The notes beneath the pieces are model-generated. The model was not told where the DNA came from, did no database searches, and saw only the letters and a list, made by a program, of their open reading frames with translations. Source: Thereva unica (taxonomy: Eukaryota; Arthropoda; Insecta; Diptera; Therevidae). From it: DNA of 64,000 nucleotides. Location: the NCBI GenBank assembly GCA_949987705.1, contig OX465283.1, positions 92,057,813 through 92,121,812 on the forward strand, given 5' to 3'. This document shows, one piece after another, positions 22,580-34,423 of the stretch (positions within the stretch are counted from its first letter, which is position 1; every line of letters starts with the position of its first letter). The translations under genes and the position numbers were made by a program.

Positions 22580-25212
22580 TTATGTATTCATGCTTCCAGA
22601 AGATATTAACTCGTAAAGACGTTTCTTGAAAATTCCCATTGAATCGATACATTGTATATGGACTGGTAGAGAGTTCCATAACATAGCTGCGAAGACAAAG
22701 AAAGAACGTTGTCCAATTAAAGTACGGAAACGCGGGATTATCAAATTATTATTTCTAAGCGATTGTGAGAGCTGTACGAACTCATTAAGGTAAGCAGGCT
22801 TGCGTTGGTGTAATATATCATGTAATAAGCGCAGAAGCCTATACTCACGATAGTTACTCAGGGAGCAGCCCAAAACGGAATTTAAATAGGGTGAAATATG
22901 GTCAAAACGTCGCAGCTTATACACAAAACGGACGCAATCATTAAAGGCCACTTCAAGCTTCCGAGCGCAAGAAAAATCGAGAGAGGGGAAAATTGAGAGG
23001 CCATGCATTAGAAGAGGTAAAAGTAAGGCTTTAAGCAAATTCAATCGAACGGTCCTTTTAAGCAAACCACAGTGGTATCTAAGTTTCGCCAGGAGCCCAT
23101 ATGTCTTGCCAACAATAGAATTGATGTGATCGCAACAGGTCATATTGCTATTAAGAATGACTCCTAGATTTCTTACTTTATCGACGCGGTCTAGAGGAAC
23201 TCCATTTAAGGAGATTACTGGAAGGTTAGGGTAAGAGAAAGAGAATGAGAGAACAGAATATAATGTGATTTCAATGGGTTTAATTGTAGTAAGTTCAATG
23301 ATGACCAGCAGTAGACACGGCGCAAGTCGGCTGCCATCTTCTACATACAAGTGTGGACTTGACTTTTTGGCGCTGAAATATATAGCTGGACATCATCTGC
23401 ATACATATGAACCTTACAGTGTTTTATTGCTAAGGGAAGATCGTTAATAAAAACGCTGAATAAAAGTGGCCCAAGAATAGAGCCCTGGGGAACGCCATTG
23501 GTAATCATACCAATAGTGGACCTAGACTCGCCGAGTTTAACTATTTGAGAGCGGTTGGATAAAAAGCTATGTAAAAGTTTAAGAGCGGTCGGGGAACAGC
23601 GGACTTGAGAGGAAAGTTTCTCCAGAAGCAGGGAGTGGTTGACACTGTCAAAAGCTTTAGAAAAGTCCAGCAACAATAAACAACAAACTTGATGCTCGTC
23701 AAGAGACCTGCGGATATCATTTGTAACTTTAAGGAGTGCAGTTTCGCAGCTATGATGTTTTCGGAAACCAGATTGCCATACATTTATAAATTGAAGTCTT
23801 TCACAGAAGTTAAGGATTTGAATCGCTATTAATTTTTCGAGAACCTTAGCCAGAAATGGAAGTATACTAATAGGCCGGAAATCGGAAGGGGCAGTGGGAG
23901 AAGAGCACTTGGGTATAGGTGTAACTAAGGCATGCTTCCAAGAAGTGGGAAATTTTGATACAGTGAGGCAAGTATTGAATATGTGGGTTATAATAGGCAA
24001 CAAACATGGTAATAGAATTTTCAGAAACCTAGGTGAAATATTATCACTACCAGTGGCTATAGATTTAATTGAATTTAGGGCCGAGAAAACTTCGAGGGAA
24101 TCAACGCATCGGAAACAGAATCTGTCAGATGATGCTATAATGGAGGTATTGGAGGTGTTGGCCTGCTCAGTCGTTTGGTTAGCCAAAAAATATTGGTTAA
24201 GGCTTTCAGGACTAAGGGTGTAGTCAGCGGCGTCATTCTTAGTGTGGACACCCAAATTTCGCAAGTTGTTCCATACAGTTTTGAGTGAAAGAGACGGATC
24301 AAGTTTTCGGGCGTAAAAATTACGCTTCGCTTGCTTAATTTTTGCAACGACCAGATTCCGAAGGCGTTTAAAAGATTTTTTTGCCACTGCACTTTTTACT
24401 TTTAAGAACCACTGGTAGGCAAACTCCCTTTCTATTATGAGCGACTTAATTTCTGCAGTAAACCAAGGTTTAGACTTAGCTGATAGAGTTTTACTCCTCA
24501 GAGGCACAAACTCATCGTACAAATCAAGGAATAACCTATTAAACTCTGTAATTTTGTCATCGACGTCGGTCACTGTGAAGACGTTGACCCAAGGTAGACA
24601 AATACATCTCTGAGAAAGACGTTCCCGGTCGATATTGGAGAAATCGCGAAAAGTAATCCTTTTCAAAGGCGGAGGGTCTACATTAAAGCTGTGGGACACG
24701 AATAGAATATCATGGTCCAAATAACTTGGCGGAGAGATTTGGTTTTGGAATATAATAGATGTGATATCGTTAGTAAAAAATAAGTCAAGCAGAGAGGGAG
24801 TCCTACAATTAAAATATGTAGGAAGTTCATTAATAGCAGATAAACCGAGGGAATTCATAGTGTTCCTAAATGTACTTTGGAGGACAGTCTGTTTTATTAA
24901 ATTAACGTTGAAGTCGCCTCCAACCAGAATGTTTTTGTAGATACCGGATAGGTGCTCTATGCTTTCGATGAGCTCTCTAGCGTTAGTGGGATTAAAAACA
25001 CCCGGGGGATAATACTCACAGACAAGGAGGAGTTTGTCGACATCATTAGAAACCTCGACGCAAAGAAATTCAATTCCAGGTTGTTTGGAGAATCCGACAA
25101 TTTTAGAATTTAAATTATCGCGTATGTAAATGGCCACCCCACCTTTATATTTCGAACTAAAATTTTTTATTAACGTTCTTACTCGGTCCCCGCAGCTAAA
25201 GCTAGATGACAT
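22580..25212 (-). pseudogene. endonuclease-reverse transcriptase ORF2 of LINE B2
   Basis: From 25212 the frame reads an endonuclease missing its first part: GGVAIYIRDN (24-33), VGGDFNVNL (97-105) and LDHD (165-168). The RT follows with DNISPRFLKILLP, DFRPISILPFLAKVLEKL, LLLLDFSKAFDSVNH, GVPQGSILGPLLFSVFINDLP and YADD at 604-607. The frame shifts near 23345, just after YADD. The remaining 256-residue C-terminal part (22580-23350) has VPLDRVDKVRNLGVIL and the FFVFAAMLWNSLPVHI end typical of these LINEs. The endonuclease start and the single shift make it defective, but it is much better kept than B1. It may be a useful family reference. Confidence 0.87.
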
Positions 25213-25479
25213 CTAAACTTATTACCACGAAACAATGGGCATTCTCAAGAAACGGGAGTGAGACGAGAAGCAGAAAGTAAGAAAATGTCTTAGAATAAAA
25301 ACTACATGAATACATAGCGAAGTAGAACACAGAAAAGAGTATTAAAAAAAAGATAAAATTGAAAAAAAAAATATTAGAAGTTAAAATTAAAAATAAGTAT
25401 AAAAAACAGTAAAAAAAATAAAGAAACAACTAAAAACAAAATATTTAAAAAAGAAAACAAAGCAATAAACCTTAGACGC

Positions 25480-25972
25480 TTACACTAAGTTGCTCCAGTG
25501 TCTCGATTGACGGGCATTGCAGCTGAGAAGCATCACGCACAACAACAACACTGCCATCACTTGTTTTTTTTTATCCTCACAGGCCATCCCTGGTGGAAAC
25601 GAAGTGAAGTAGGCCTAGCCTGAGAAGTTTCAAGGCCTCCCGCAGCAGATTATTATTAGTCGGCGAGAGACTTTCATTCACATAGACAGGAGTGTCAGCT
25701 GTGAAACCATCCAGTTCGCAAAGTTGGAATTTCCTTTTGTTTTTTGATTTCAAGGCGAGCATGAAGGCCTTTGCCTCGCGCTGCCCAGACAATTTAACTA
25801 TAATGGGCCCAGTTTGAGCCCCTGATCGAGATCGAACTCGGAAGGCATCAACGTAGTTTGATAAATGGTGATTCACCATGGATGCCAGATTTGTGACGAT
25901 TTCTATTGGGGAGTCATCAGGTTTCTTGGGGATTCCCCGGATAATTACATCGCAAAGCCTCTGTGCACGCAC
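25480..25972 (-). pseudogene. LINE B2 ORF1 C-terminal fragment
   Basis: After the junction with the XPG-like gene (near 25972) the frame reads RLCDVIIRGIPKK, DAFRVRSR, TGPIIVKLSGQREAKAFMLALK and VYVNESLSPTNNNLLREALK. This is the pattern of the RNA-binding C-terminal region of Jockey/CR1-type ORF1 proteins. A poly-A tract near 25567 appears to shift the frame. In the other frame the protein continues through SDGSVVVVRDASQL to a stop near 25480. Its first codons are fused in frame to the XPG-like gene, giving a chimeric open frame that starts at 26224. Confidence 0.72.
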
Positions 25973-26224
25973 GGATCGAGAATCAACGTGTTGTTCTGAA
26001 GTAGAGCTGAATATACCGCAGTAACTTTCAACCGATTCGCTAACGTTTTGTAAAAATAACATCCCTAATGTCCACCTAGAAAGTGCAGAAACAGATCGCA
26101 TCATTGTTTGTTCGATGGTCATATCTGACATAATTCCTGACCAGAATTTAACAGTTCGTCGAATGGTGAAGTAACCTTTCGTGGTAAACTTTTCAAACTC
26201 ATCTCGTGGCATTTTTTCGTGCAA
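25973..26224 (-). pseudogene. XPG-like/CXC gene, middle part
   Basis: The piece reads MPRDEFEKFTTKGYFTIRRT, KFWSGIMSDMTIEQTMMRSV, SRWTLGM and STSEQHVDSR. This series precedes the nuclease core in related multi-copy insect and cnidarian proteins, as far as I recall them. It is fused without a stop to LINE B2 ORF1 at about 25972. On the other side it starts a few bases after the gypsy LTR edge (26226). About 15 residues usual between MMRSV and SRW are missing. It is probably not functional. Confidence 0.72.
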
Positions 26225-26225
26225 G

Positions 26226-26675
26226 TGTTAAGTGCAACTTCTATCCTTTGAAATTTCACTTAATGTTGTGGGCAATTATCCGCACTAAATTATACGGTTT
26301 TAAAATAATAAATCTTTATTACGATAAATTCACTTTATTAATGATATTTAAACTTTTAACTAACTATAAAAGATTTTAAAGAAAAACTTAATTCAAATCC
26401 GAACAATATTCGCGTGTTTCTAGTAAGGGGTTCAAACTGGTAATGAACGAATGGATAAAATCTAAGTCTTAGGAACTTGATTATCAAAGTAAGCTAAATC
26501 TTAAGTCTAAGAATCTTATCTCTAGTTCTGATGAAATTCTGAAATTCGATATGGTGCAATGTTAAGTTTTGATGACGAAGAAAATATGTGTGGAGCGGAT
26601 GTTTATGATACGTAGAATGTATTATATGTGGAGCGGATGTTTATGATACATAGAATGTGCTGTGTGCACATAACA
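26226..26675 (-). repeat. gypsy 3' LTR
   Basis: This LTR starts TGTTATGTGCAC immediately after the purine tract and ends TTAACA, with matching TGTTA/TAACA ends. It contains a tandem pair of about 45 bp (CATAAACATCCGCTCCACA at about 26580-26650). The partner LTR is missing, so the inner bounds are inferred from end symmetry only. Confidence 0.7.
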
Positions 26676-26687
26676 CCTCCCCCCTTA
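26676..26687 (-). promoter_or_regulatory. gypsy polypurine tract
   Basis: On the minus strand AAGGGGGGAGG sits directly before the LTR start. This is the expected plus-strand DNA primer. Confidence 0.75.
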
Positions 26688-26703
26688 GTCGTAGGATTAG
26701 GAA

Positions 26704-27708
26704 CTAATCCGAAGTAGAAAATCCATAGGTAACATCGGTTCTTGAAGAATTTAGAGATAGCCTGCTATTTATCCTCTGAATCCTTGGTATTTGCCGCAAG
26801 GGTAGCTCGATTTGTTCACTATGTCGTTCATGTATTACCAAAGGTGAGACGTTCCTATCCTCTGCAGAAGATCGGGTTGTTGGAGTAGATGTAACGCTTT
26901 TATCTCCGGAATTAAAACAATGATTATAAACAGCAACCAGGCAGCCTGATGATCTCCTAGGTTGATCACGTTTCGTGCAACATAATAATTTTATACATGT
27001 ATATAATCCAATATAAGAGAAGAGTTTGTGAAGGATGAATATTCCCATGAACGTTGCTATAACCTTTATCGCTAGGACGTACCAGTACTGATGCCTTACA
27101 ATGTGTGGTTTATTTAGAAGGTCATCAATGTGATCATCAAGGATGTCTAACCTATGTGAAGCTTGCTTGAGGTCGTCTAGTCGAACGTTGGTAAGATGGA
27201 TCGGAGAGAGATACAAGTTATTCTTGGAATTGGTAGAGTTCTCCTTTTGACAGCAATCATCTTCGAGTATGTTGATTTCAGGAATGATGTTGTGATAGTT
27301 TATCGTTATTTTCCTGCCAGCAATTAGTTGGTTGAGTTTTGAATATGCCCTACATCCGTCTTCAAGAGTTAAGATTCCAGTATTTTGGATGATCTTGTCG
27401 AATACTTCTACTTCAGGGCAGTCTATTGTAAGTCTATCGGGACTGCTTAAAACGAAAATCCATTGATTATATTTTAAAGGGTGCCATACTTCGATGTTTC
27501 CTTTCACCATGTGAGTTTTACAATCTTCAGGAATTTTATTTTTAATTGATGTTAAAAGTGTAGTTTCGCATGTAGGTTTCTCCAGTGTTGAGTAGATTTC
27601 GTGAGTTTCGCAGATCATGTCATCTTCCGCTATATTTTGGCATTGCGTGAAATCTCGCAGGTTCACGTACTGTAACTTATTAATTGAAATTGCGATAGAA
27701 GGATATAA
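26704..27708 (-). pseudogene. gypsy env, C-terminal part with membrane anchor
   Basis: This part follows the AGGG-flanked DNA element and is open for more than 320 residues. It has a Cys-rich ectodomain tail, one strongly hydrophobic membrane segment at about residues 193-231 of the frame starting at 27666, and a long polar cytoplasmic tail of about 90 residues. This is the layout of the F-type (baculovirus fusion-like) envelope proteins of errantiviruses, which mediate membrane fusion. Separation from the N-terminal half by the 1-kb insertion and further breaks upstream mean no complete envelope can be made from this copy. Confidence 0.78.
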
Positions 27709-27712
27709 AGGG

Positions 27713-28756
27713 AGGAGCTGGGGAACAAAACCGGACTTGTCCCAATAATTGAATTTTATACTAGAGCAAAAATACTGAATTCAATAGTTGCACATGAGCT
27801 AAAATTTGTGCGTTACAATATAATTATAGCTTATTATGTAAATAACCAATAGCCTATTTTTTGGGCAAAAAAATACATATTTTCTATATTTTTTTTATAT
27901 TTTTTAAATGGACAAGTCCGGTTTTGTTTCAAAACGATGGACATCTCCGGTTATGATTCAAAATGCTATGGACAAGTCTAGTTTTGAAAAAAAAAACAAG
28001 GTTTTATCATAGTCAATTTTTAATTAAAAACTCTTCAAATTCTCCCACATCCGGTTCACAACAATCACATTCTTCATCTTCATTATTATCATCATCTACT
28101 TCAATTATGTCAGCAACTGCAGCTGTGGAGTTATCGAATATATTATTTTTAAACCAGTCAAGCTCGGGATTTTGCATCCATTCATCTCCAAACTGTTTCT
28201 TCAAGATGTTCTCTACATCTTTCTTCTTCTTCGGATTTATTTCATTGGCCATTGAAAGCCTCTGAAGTCTCCTAGGGTGATTTTTTTTTTGGCTTTAAAA
28301 GTGACACTGCATTTTCTGAGGGCTCGTTTTCATCTATGTTGTAATCTTTTATGACTTTTACGCCCAAGGTTATGTGTTTTAAAACTGCACTGGGATCTCT
28401 TCTTCCTCTAATTGTACTGCCACGGCCATGTCCTCTTCCTCTGTCCTGACTGCGGCCCTGATTTCTTCCTGTTAGCAAAGGAGTTGAAGAGTTTCGCTCA
28501 CAATCTGCATTACTGAAAGCACCCAGTAGTTCGGTTATGATTGGAGAAAAAGTTCTTTTGAATTTTTTCATTTATTTACAGGACAAGTCCAGTTATGAAC
28601 CAAATCGGTATTTTTAAAAATTTTTTCGGTGGGTTAGGGCCGCTTTTGGGGGGAAATATTTCAGGGGTCTATAGACGTGACCTTAGAGAATACAAAAAAA
28701 AAATAAAAAAAAAAACGGTAATCGTGGACAAGTCCGGTTTTGTTCCCCAGCTCCTT
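27713..28756. mobile_element. 1.04-kb TIR element with AGGG duplication, inserted in gypsy env
   Basis: The ends share about 30 bp of inverted repeat beginning AGGAGCTGGGGAACAAAACC. AGGG flanks it at 27709-27712 and 28757-28760, and the env frame is in register across it if the element and one AGGG are ignored. The motif GGACAAGTCCGGTTTTG, or a one- to three-base variant, recurs inside near 27911, 27948, 27971 and 28582 as well as in both ends. Such subterminal repeats are typical transposase-binding sites. It carries one short minus-strand coding region. The superfamily is not recognised. A 4-bp duplication excludes typical hAT and Tc1/mariner. Confidence 0.85.
28013..28571 (-). CDS. small unknown protein of the AGGG element (two overlapping frames)
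   Basis: The frame starting at 28571 (99 residues) has MKKFKRTFSPIITELLGAF, then an Arg/Gly-rich stretch (RNQGRSQDRGRGHGRG) and a basic end at a poly-A tract (28280). After one frame change at that tract the sequence runs on without stops through HPRRLQRLSMANEINP, a basic KKKKD stretch and an acidic, Cys-containing tail (ECDCCEPDVGEFEEF) to a stop at 28013. It is therefore probably one protein of about 180 residues with a shift at the A run, or the remnant of a larger transposase. I recognise no domain. The two short frames are what is seen; the joined protein is inferred. Confidence 0.5.
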
Positions 28757-28760
28757 AGGG

Positions 28761-29738
28761 TCTATAAAGGCATAAACATAGGAGTCTTGTGGAATTGGTA
28801 GTGGAAATAATTTATAAACATTAAATATATTATTTTTAATTAGAGGGGTTTGAATTATAAAAACTAATCTATCATTTTGGTAATATACTCTTATTCTAGA
28901 TAAATCTAGCAACTTATAAGCATTATTATATTCTAAAGCTAATGGAAAGTTCTTTCCATCTGAAAGTAATTTAATATTATTATTTAATACGTCTATGAGT
29001 TGTTTAGGGGTGATAATAACAGGATGCAATATATTAGTTTTTGCAAATAGAATAGCATTAATTAATTGATCAAATTGTTCATTCATTTCGTTTACAAGGT
29101 AAGTTAATTTATTCATATGATCAGTAACAACAAGTGATCCCTCTAAAATAGTTTCAGAGTGAATAGTATCTATTATTTATGAATTTATTAATTGTATTTA
29201 TGTTTTCATTAAAGATCCTTTCATTCTCTTTAAGAGAGTTAATTGATTCGTTAAAATTAGAAATAGTGCTTTTAACCACCTGAATCTGTTCTTTCATGAG
29301 ATTTTGAACATTCTTGTCGTCTTCTTCTACTTTCTTAATGGCATCGTTATAATACTGCGCATCGTCGACATCAGGGGTTCCGAATAACCAGTTTAATGCA
29401 TAGCTTCCGGCATTGAAAAGTCCGCGCTTGTTTCTACGATGATTGATTAAATGTGCAAGGGTTTCTTCCTTTTGGCGGAGTTTGGGTATTTGTATAGATA
29501 AGAAATCAAGAGTCTGCGCGCAATGGAAAGCGTATGTTTTTAGTGCATTACCGCGGCATAGATGAAGTGATTTTTCATAAATGTTTTCGATTAAAGAGAG
29601 TTTCTTATTTATTATAAAAGGATATGTTTGTATATGTAATGATTTGCCAGAAATCAGAGTAAAGTCTCACGTGTCCCAAATGTTCGTAGAAAAGTCCACT
29701 GCCTTTAATTACGGGCTCTATTTTGAAGTGTTCCGCTT
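28761..29738 (-). pseudogene. gypsy env, N-terminal part with furin-type site
   Basis: The region upstream of the DNA insertion holds a furin-type RxKR site at about 29425-29440, followed by a hydrophobic glycine-rich stretch as in a fusion peptide. A heptad-rich stretch (29350-29180) and a 151-residue open frame (29116-28661, its last codons inside the insertion) follow. The order matches F-type envelope proteins. Several frame breaks occur between 29738 and 29117, for instance near 29600 and 29165. This half is defective independently of the DNA element. Confidence 0.72.
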
Positions 29739-29741
29739 TAA

Positions 29742-32700
29742 TTAGGGAAATGAGGCACCTGTAACGAGATAGGCGAGTTTTAAACGATTTTTATGAACCG
29801 TAGTTTGTTTGCCTTTACATTGAATAGTGATATTTTGATTATTATGAAGTTTAATTATTTTATAAGGTCCTTTAAAGTTTGGGGAAAGCTTTTTTGATAG
29901 TCCTACTTTTGTTTGGCTATCTTCCAAATAAACGTAATCATTTACTTTAAAGTTATGAGTATTGATGTTTCGATCGTGGTTGATCTTTGATTTTTGTTTA
30001 GCGTCGAGTAAATTATCTCTTGCTATTTGATGACTTCGGTTTAGTCTGTATTTTAGTTGGTCATGGTAAGATTCGTAAGTGTATTTGAATTCTGGGGTTG
30101 AAGTGATAGAAGTAGGTAAAATTGGTTTATGTCCGAACAAAAGCTCGTAAGGAGTAAATTTAGTAGAAGCATGTACATGTGTGTTATATGAGAACATCGC
30201 GAGTGGAATATATTTATCCCAATCGGTTTGTTTGTCATTTATGTAATGTTTCAAATAGTCTTTGAGAGTGGAATGAGATCGTTCTAGCGCTCCATTTGAT
30301 TGAGGATGATATGCAGTAGTGAAGTAATGCTTTATTTGAAATAATTTAGTGAGATTTTTAATAAGATCTGATGTGAAATCTGAGCCTTGATCCGTAAGAA
30401 TATTTTTAGGAATTCCGAACATAGTTATGAAGTTTACAAGACTATCGGCTACGGATTCGGCACAGTGGTTGGCTAATGGTATAGCATATGAAAATTTGGT
30501 TAGATCGTCTTGCATTGTGAGGATATATTTGAATCCATTTTCAGATAATGGAAGGGGTCCTACAATATCTAGAGCTAATTTTTCGAATGGTTGATTGCTT
30601 GTGCTTGTAATCTCCATAGGTGCTTTATAAGTTTTGCGGAGAGTTTTATTTGTTTGACATGAAACACATTGTTTGATATGTAGTTTTATGTCACTTCGCA
30701 TCTTAGACCATTTGTAATTCCGTCGGATACGTTTCATCATTCTGTGAAATCCACAATGACCAGAGATTGGAGAGTCGTGATATTCTTTCAAAATTAACGG
30801 AATTTGTTCTTTTGGTGGGTGAACGATAACATTTTTATGGATCGTTATTTTTATTTTAGAATTTCTAAATACAAACAGTATTATGTCTTTGCATTTTTGA
30901 TAGTTAAATTGATTGAAATCATCCACAGGGTTAGCAATTGAGATGGATTTTACATTATCCTTTTCTAATTGAATGCGTAGATTTTGCATGGTATAGAAAA
31001 AGTCAGCATATAAGGGTTTGTCATAAAAGTTTTGTTTAAGAAAGCAGTGATAATAAGTTTGTTGATTATTATTCTTGGTTTTGTAATTGGAATAAAGCTC
31101 ATGAGGCATATTTTTAATTACTTCGAAATCAGTGGATTTGGATAATATTTCATCAGTATATTTATTTTCATCACTGAGGTCTATAGCTGTTATATACGCT
31201 ATAGTGTCTTTAGAATTTAATATATGTTCGTTAGTCTCGCTAAAATCATATATTTTTGGAGTTAAAGAATTATAGTAAAATTTTACGTAATCATTAAAAG
31301 TTTCTTTGGTTTCGATGTATGAAATAATAACTTCGTTTTCTTGTGGAATACGAGAAAGACAATCAGCATTAGTATTTACGCGGCCTGGTTTATACATAAC
31401 CTCATAATCGTATTCTTCTAATTTTAGTCTCCATCTGACTAATTTCGAACCAGGGTCCTTGATGTTGAAAAGCCAATTTAATGGTCTATGATCAGTAATG
31501 ATTTTGAAGTGTCGGCCGTATAGATACGGTCTAAAATGGTTAGTAGCCCAAACAACGGCTAATAGTTCTCGCTCAGTAGTACTATAGTTAGATTCGGCTC
31601 TATTAAGCGTTCTACTAGCAAAGGCTATTGGTAGGTCAGAACCAACGATACCCTGACTTAGAACGGCTCCGATCGCAAAGCTCGATGCGTCGGTCGTAAG
31701 GATAAATTCTTTGGAGAAGTCTGGATATTGCAGTATCGGTTCAGAAATGAGTTTTTGTTTTAAAGTGTTAAAAGATTCTTCTTGTTCTTCTTTCCATACG
31801 AATGGTATATTTTTCTTGAGAAGATTTGTTAAGGGTTTTGTGATTAAAGAAAAATTTTCAATGAAACGTCGATAATAACCGACAAGACCTAAAAAGGATT
31901 TAATTTCTTTTGGGTTACGTGGATTAGGGTATTTCAATATAACCTGGATTTTATCTGGATTTGGTTTTACTCCTTGACTAGTAATAATGTGACCCAAATA
32001 AGCAACTTCAGTGCGCATAAACTCACACTTGTCCGGTTGTAATTTTAAGTTATGTGACCGAATTCTTTTGAAAACATCCCTTAATTTTGTTTCGTGAACT
32101 TGAATATTGGGAGCGTAAATGACTATATCGTCAAGATATACAAAACAATGAAGGCCTTGGAGACCTGTTAAAACAGCATCCATAAGTCTTTGGAACCTAG
32201 CGGGTGCGTTCTTTAATCCAAATGGCATTCGAACGAATTCGAAGTGCCCAGTAGGAGCAGAAAATGCAGTTTTGTGACAATCTTCTGGCTTCATCTCAAT
32301 CTGATGGAAGCCTGAAGCTAAATCCAGTGTAGTGAAGTATGCAGAATGACTTAATTGATCAAGAATATCAGAGATGTTGGGGAGCGGATATGCGTCTCCA
32401 ACTGTTACTTCGTTGAGCTTTCTGTAGTCAACTACGACGCGCCATTTCTGTTTCCCGGATGCGTCCAATTTCTTTTTTACCACCCATAGGGGAGCTGACC
32501 AAGGTGATACAGAGGGTTTAATGATTCCTTGATTAAGCATTTTAGATATTTGAGAGTTTACTTCCTCTTTATGAATTTGAGGATAGCGATAAGTTTTTGC
32601 AGCGATTGGTGCAGAATTATTAGTAATGATTTCATGTTTTATAGTAGAAGTTGAAGAGAGGATGTCTCCCTTCAAATAAAATATGTCGTTGAATTCTTTA

Positions 32701-33589
32701 CATACGTTCAAGGGTGATTCCTTTTCTTCGGAATTTAAATGAGAGATTCGAAGATTTTGCATGAGTTCATTAATTCTTGATTCCTTTGAAATAAGAGGAA
32801 AAGTTTGTGAATTAGTAATAAATATAGATTTTGAATCTATAGAACTAGAATTTGAATTGGGAATTAGTGTTTGATTCTTATCAGCTTTTGTTGGATTGAG
32901 ACTGCTGAATTCGATTGGAATAGGTTCTAGTTTTAATTTGATTTGGTTTAATTTAAATTTTTCTTCCGTTGTATTTAAAATAGTGGCAAGAGCTTTTGAA
33001 TTAGAATTGACTTTAGTGAAAGCCCTACAAAGATAAATACCTTTTCCTATGGAAGTGTCTGGAATAGTTCCTTCCTTTATAGAAGGATTCAGAACCTCTA
33101 CTTCAATTAAAGTTTCAGTTCTAGGTTCTAGGAGTTGTACATTATGATAAGAGAATTGATTATGATAAGGATTGCACATGATCGGAACTGAATTATTCTT
33201 TATTCTTAGAGCATCGATTTCATAATCAACGATAGCTTTGTTTGGTTTAAGGAAATCGTTTCCTAATATTCCATCAAACGGAATATTGGAATTTTCGCTG
33301 ATAGCGTGGAAACAGTGTTTAAAAGATGCATTTATGTTGAAATTTAAATTTAAGTCGATACATCCAATAGTTTTTATTGAATGACTAGGGCTAATGCCTT
33401 TTATATTGATTTGCCAATTTTTATTTATTGCCGTTTGTCGAGCAAGAGAATTCGCTTTAATGACAGATACGTTAGCTCCTGTATCGATAAGGAGTTTGAG
33501 GTTTAATGTTTTTGATTCAGTGCAGGATATAGAAATATAAGATGAAGTTTTTTCAGTAAAAAGAACAACTTTGTATTGGTTACCATTAT
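29742..33589 (-). CDS. gypsy pol: protease, reverse transcriptase, RNase H, integrase
   Basis: The frame is open from near the end of gag. The first ATG gives 1145 residues from 33179, and the protease lies upstream of that ATG without stops, with the DTGA active site near 33490. The RT shows the expected order up to RMPFGLKNAP and the catalytic YLDD (about 32130). RNase H keeps TTDAS, the ERELLA Glu and TDHRPL. The integrase keeps an HHCC finger, the Asp and Asp of its core and PHPQSNGALER-type sequence with the catalytic Glu (about 30290). All catalytic residues I checked are present and no stop interrupts the frame, so this gene looks intact although the element around it is not. Confidence 0.92.
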
Positions 33590-34423
33590 TTAAAGAGAAT
33601 TTTCCACCAGGGCAACCTCTGCTGGTTTCGGACTCATGTTTTTTGAGTTATGAAAGTATTGTTTTTTACGACTATTATTATATTGTCGTTTTCTACATTC
33701 TGTAATTAAATGGCCTTTAGATTTGCAGTAATTACAGACTTTAATTTGTTGATGCTTTTCAGGCTCGTGATTAGAATGTTGTGTTGTGTGGTTAGAAGGA
33801 TCTTGAGTTGTGCGATTACCAGTTTGAATGACCCTTACTGAATTACCGAGTTTGTGAGGAGTTTTCATGTTATAAAAGTTTTTGCTAAAATTGTTTCTTG
33901 GATTATGAAAGTTGTTGCTAAAATTATTTCTTGAATGGTACATGTTTTGCACCTGTTCTTCAGCGATTGCAATTGAAATAGCTTCGTTTAGAGTTTTTAA
34001 TTCTCGAACGCGAAGTACGTTACTTATATGCGATAGTGAAAAGTATATAAAACGATTGAGTGCAATTTCGCTTAATAATTCTAATCTTCCTTCGAGTGAC
34101 GTTTCACTTGGATTTTGCTGTTGAGTAGCATTGATAGTCCTTTTCAGACAAGTTTCAACTCGAAAGACAAACTGAGTCACCGATTCGTTATTGTTTTGTT
34201 TTAGATTAGTGAGCTCGCAGAGCAATTGAGAGTAATGTTTACGATCCTGGTACATAGTTTTGAGAAAGTTTTTCAACTCGTCCCAGGTTTGAAAAGTACG
34301 ATTTATGCAAGCTGCTTTAGCTTTTCCTGAGATTTGCATGATAATATAGTCTAAAAGAATATATTTTTGATTTGTAGTGGCCAAAGCAAATGCTTTGTTG
34401 CAGTCTGCAATAAAAACACACAT
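33590..34423 (-). CDS. gypsy gag, N-terminally truncated
   Basis: The 277-residue frame begins inside the capsid region (FIADCNKAFAL is the usual start of a Ty3/gypsy-type capsid block). It continues through WDELKNFLKTMY and ESVTQFVFRVE and ends with an intact CCHC zinc knuckle (CNYCKSKGHLITEC, about residues 231-244) for RNA packaging. The normal N-terminus of roughly 80-100 residues is missing because the deletion junction with the XPG-like gene lies at 34427. The first two or three codons may come from the junction. Confidence 0.83.
   Translation of the reverse strand: MCVFIADCNKAFALATTNQKYILLDYIIMQISGKAKAACINRTFQTWDELKNFLKTMYQDRKHYSQLLCELTNLKQNNNESVTQFVFRVETCLKRTINATQQQNPSETSLEGRLELLSEIALNRFIYFSLSHISNVLRVRELKTLNEAISIAIAEEQVQNMYHSRNNFSNNFHNPRNNFSKNFYNMKTPHKLGNSVRVIQTGNRTTQDPSNHTTQHSNHEPEKHQQIKVCNYCKSKGHLITECRKRQYNNSRKKQYFHNSKNMSPKPAEVALVENSL

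Larger units (their letters stand above)
22315..25972 (-). mobile_element. LINE family B (copy B2) inserted in the XPG-like gene
   Basis: The 3' tail is an (ATT)n/(AAT)n run at 22317-22350. The 5' end is truncated within ORF1 near 25972. It holds the C-terminal part of ORF1, a low-complexity spacer (25230-25480) and ORF2. It is the same family as B1. There is no clear target duplication, and the host gene lacks about 40 codons at the junction. Confidence 0.83.

Noticed and set aside
27713..28756. piggyBac assignment
   Set aside because: The target duplication is AGGG and not TTAA, and the ends lack the piggyBac CCC start.
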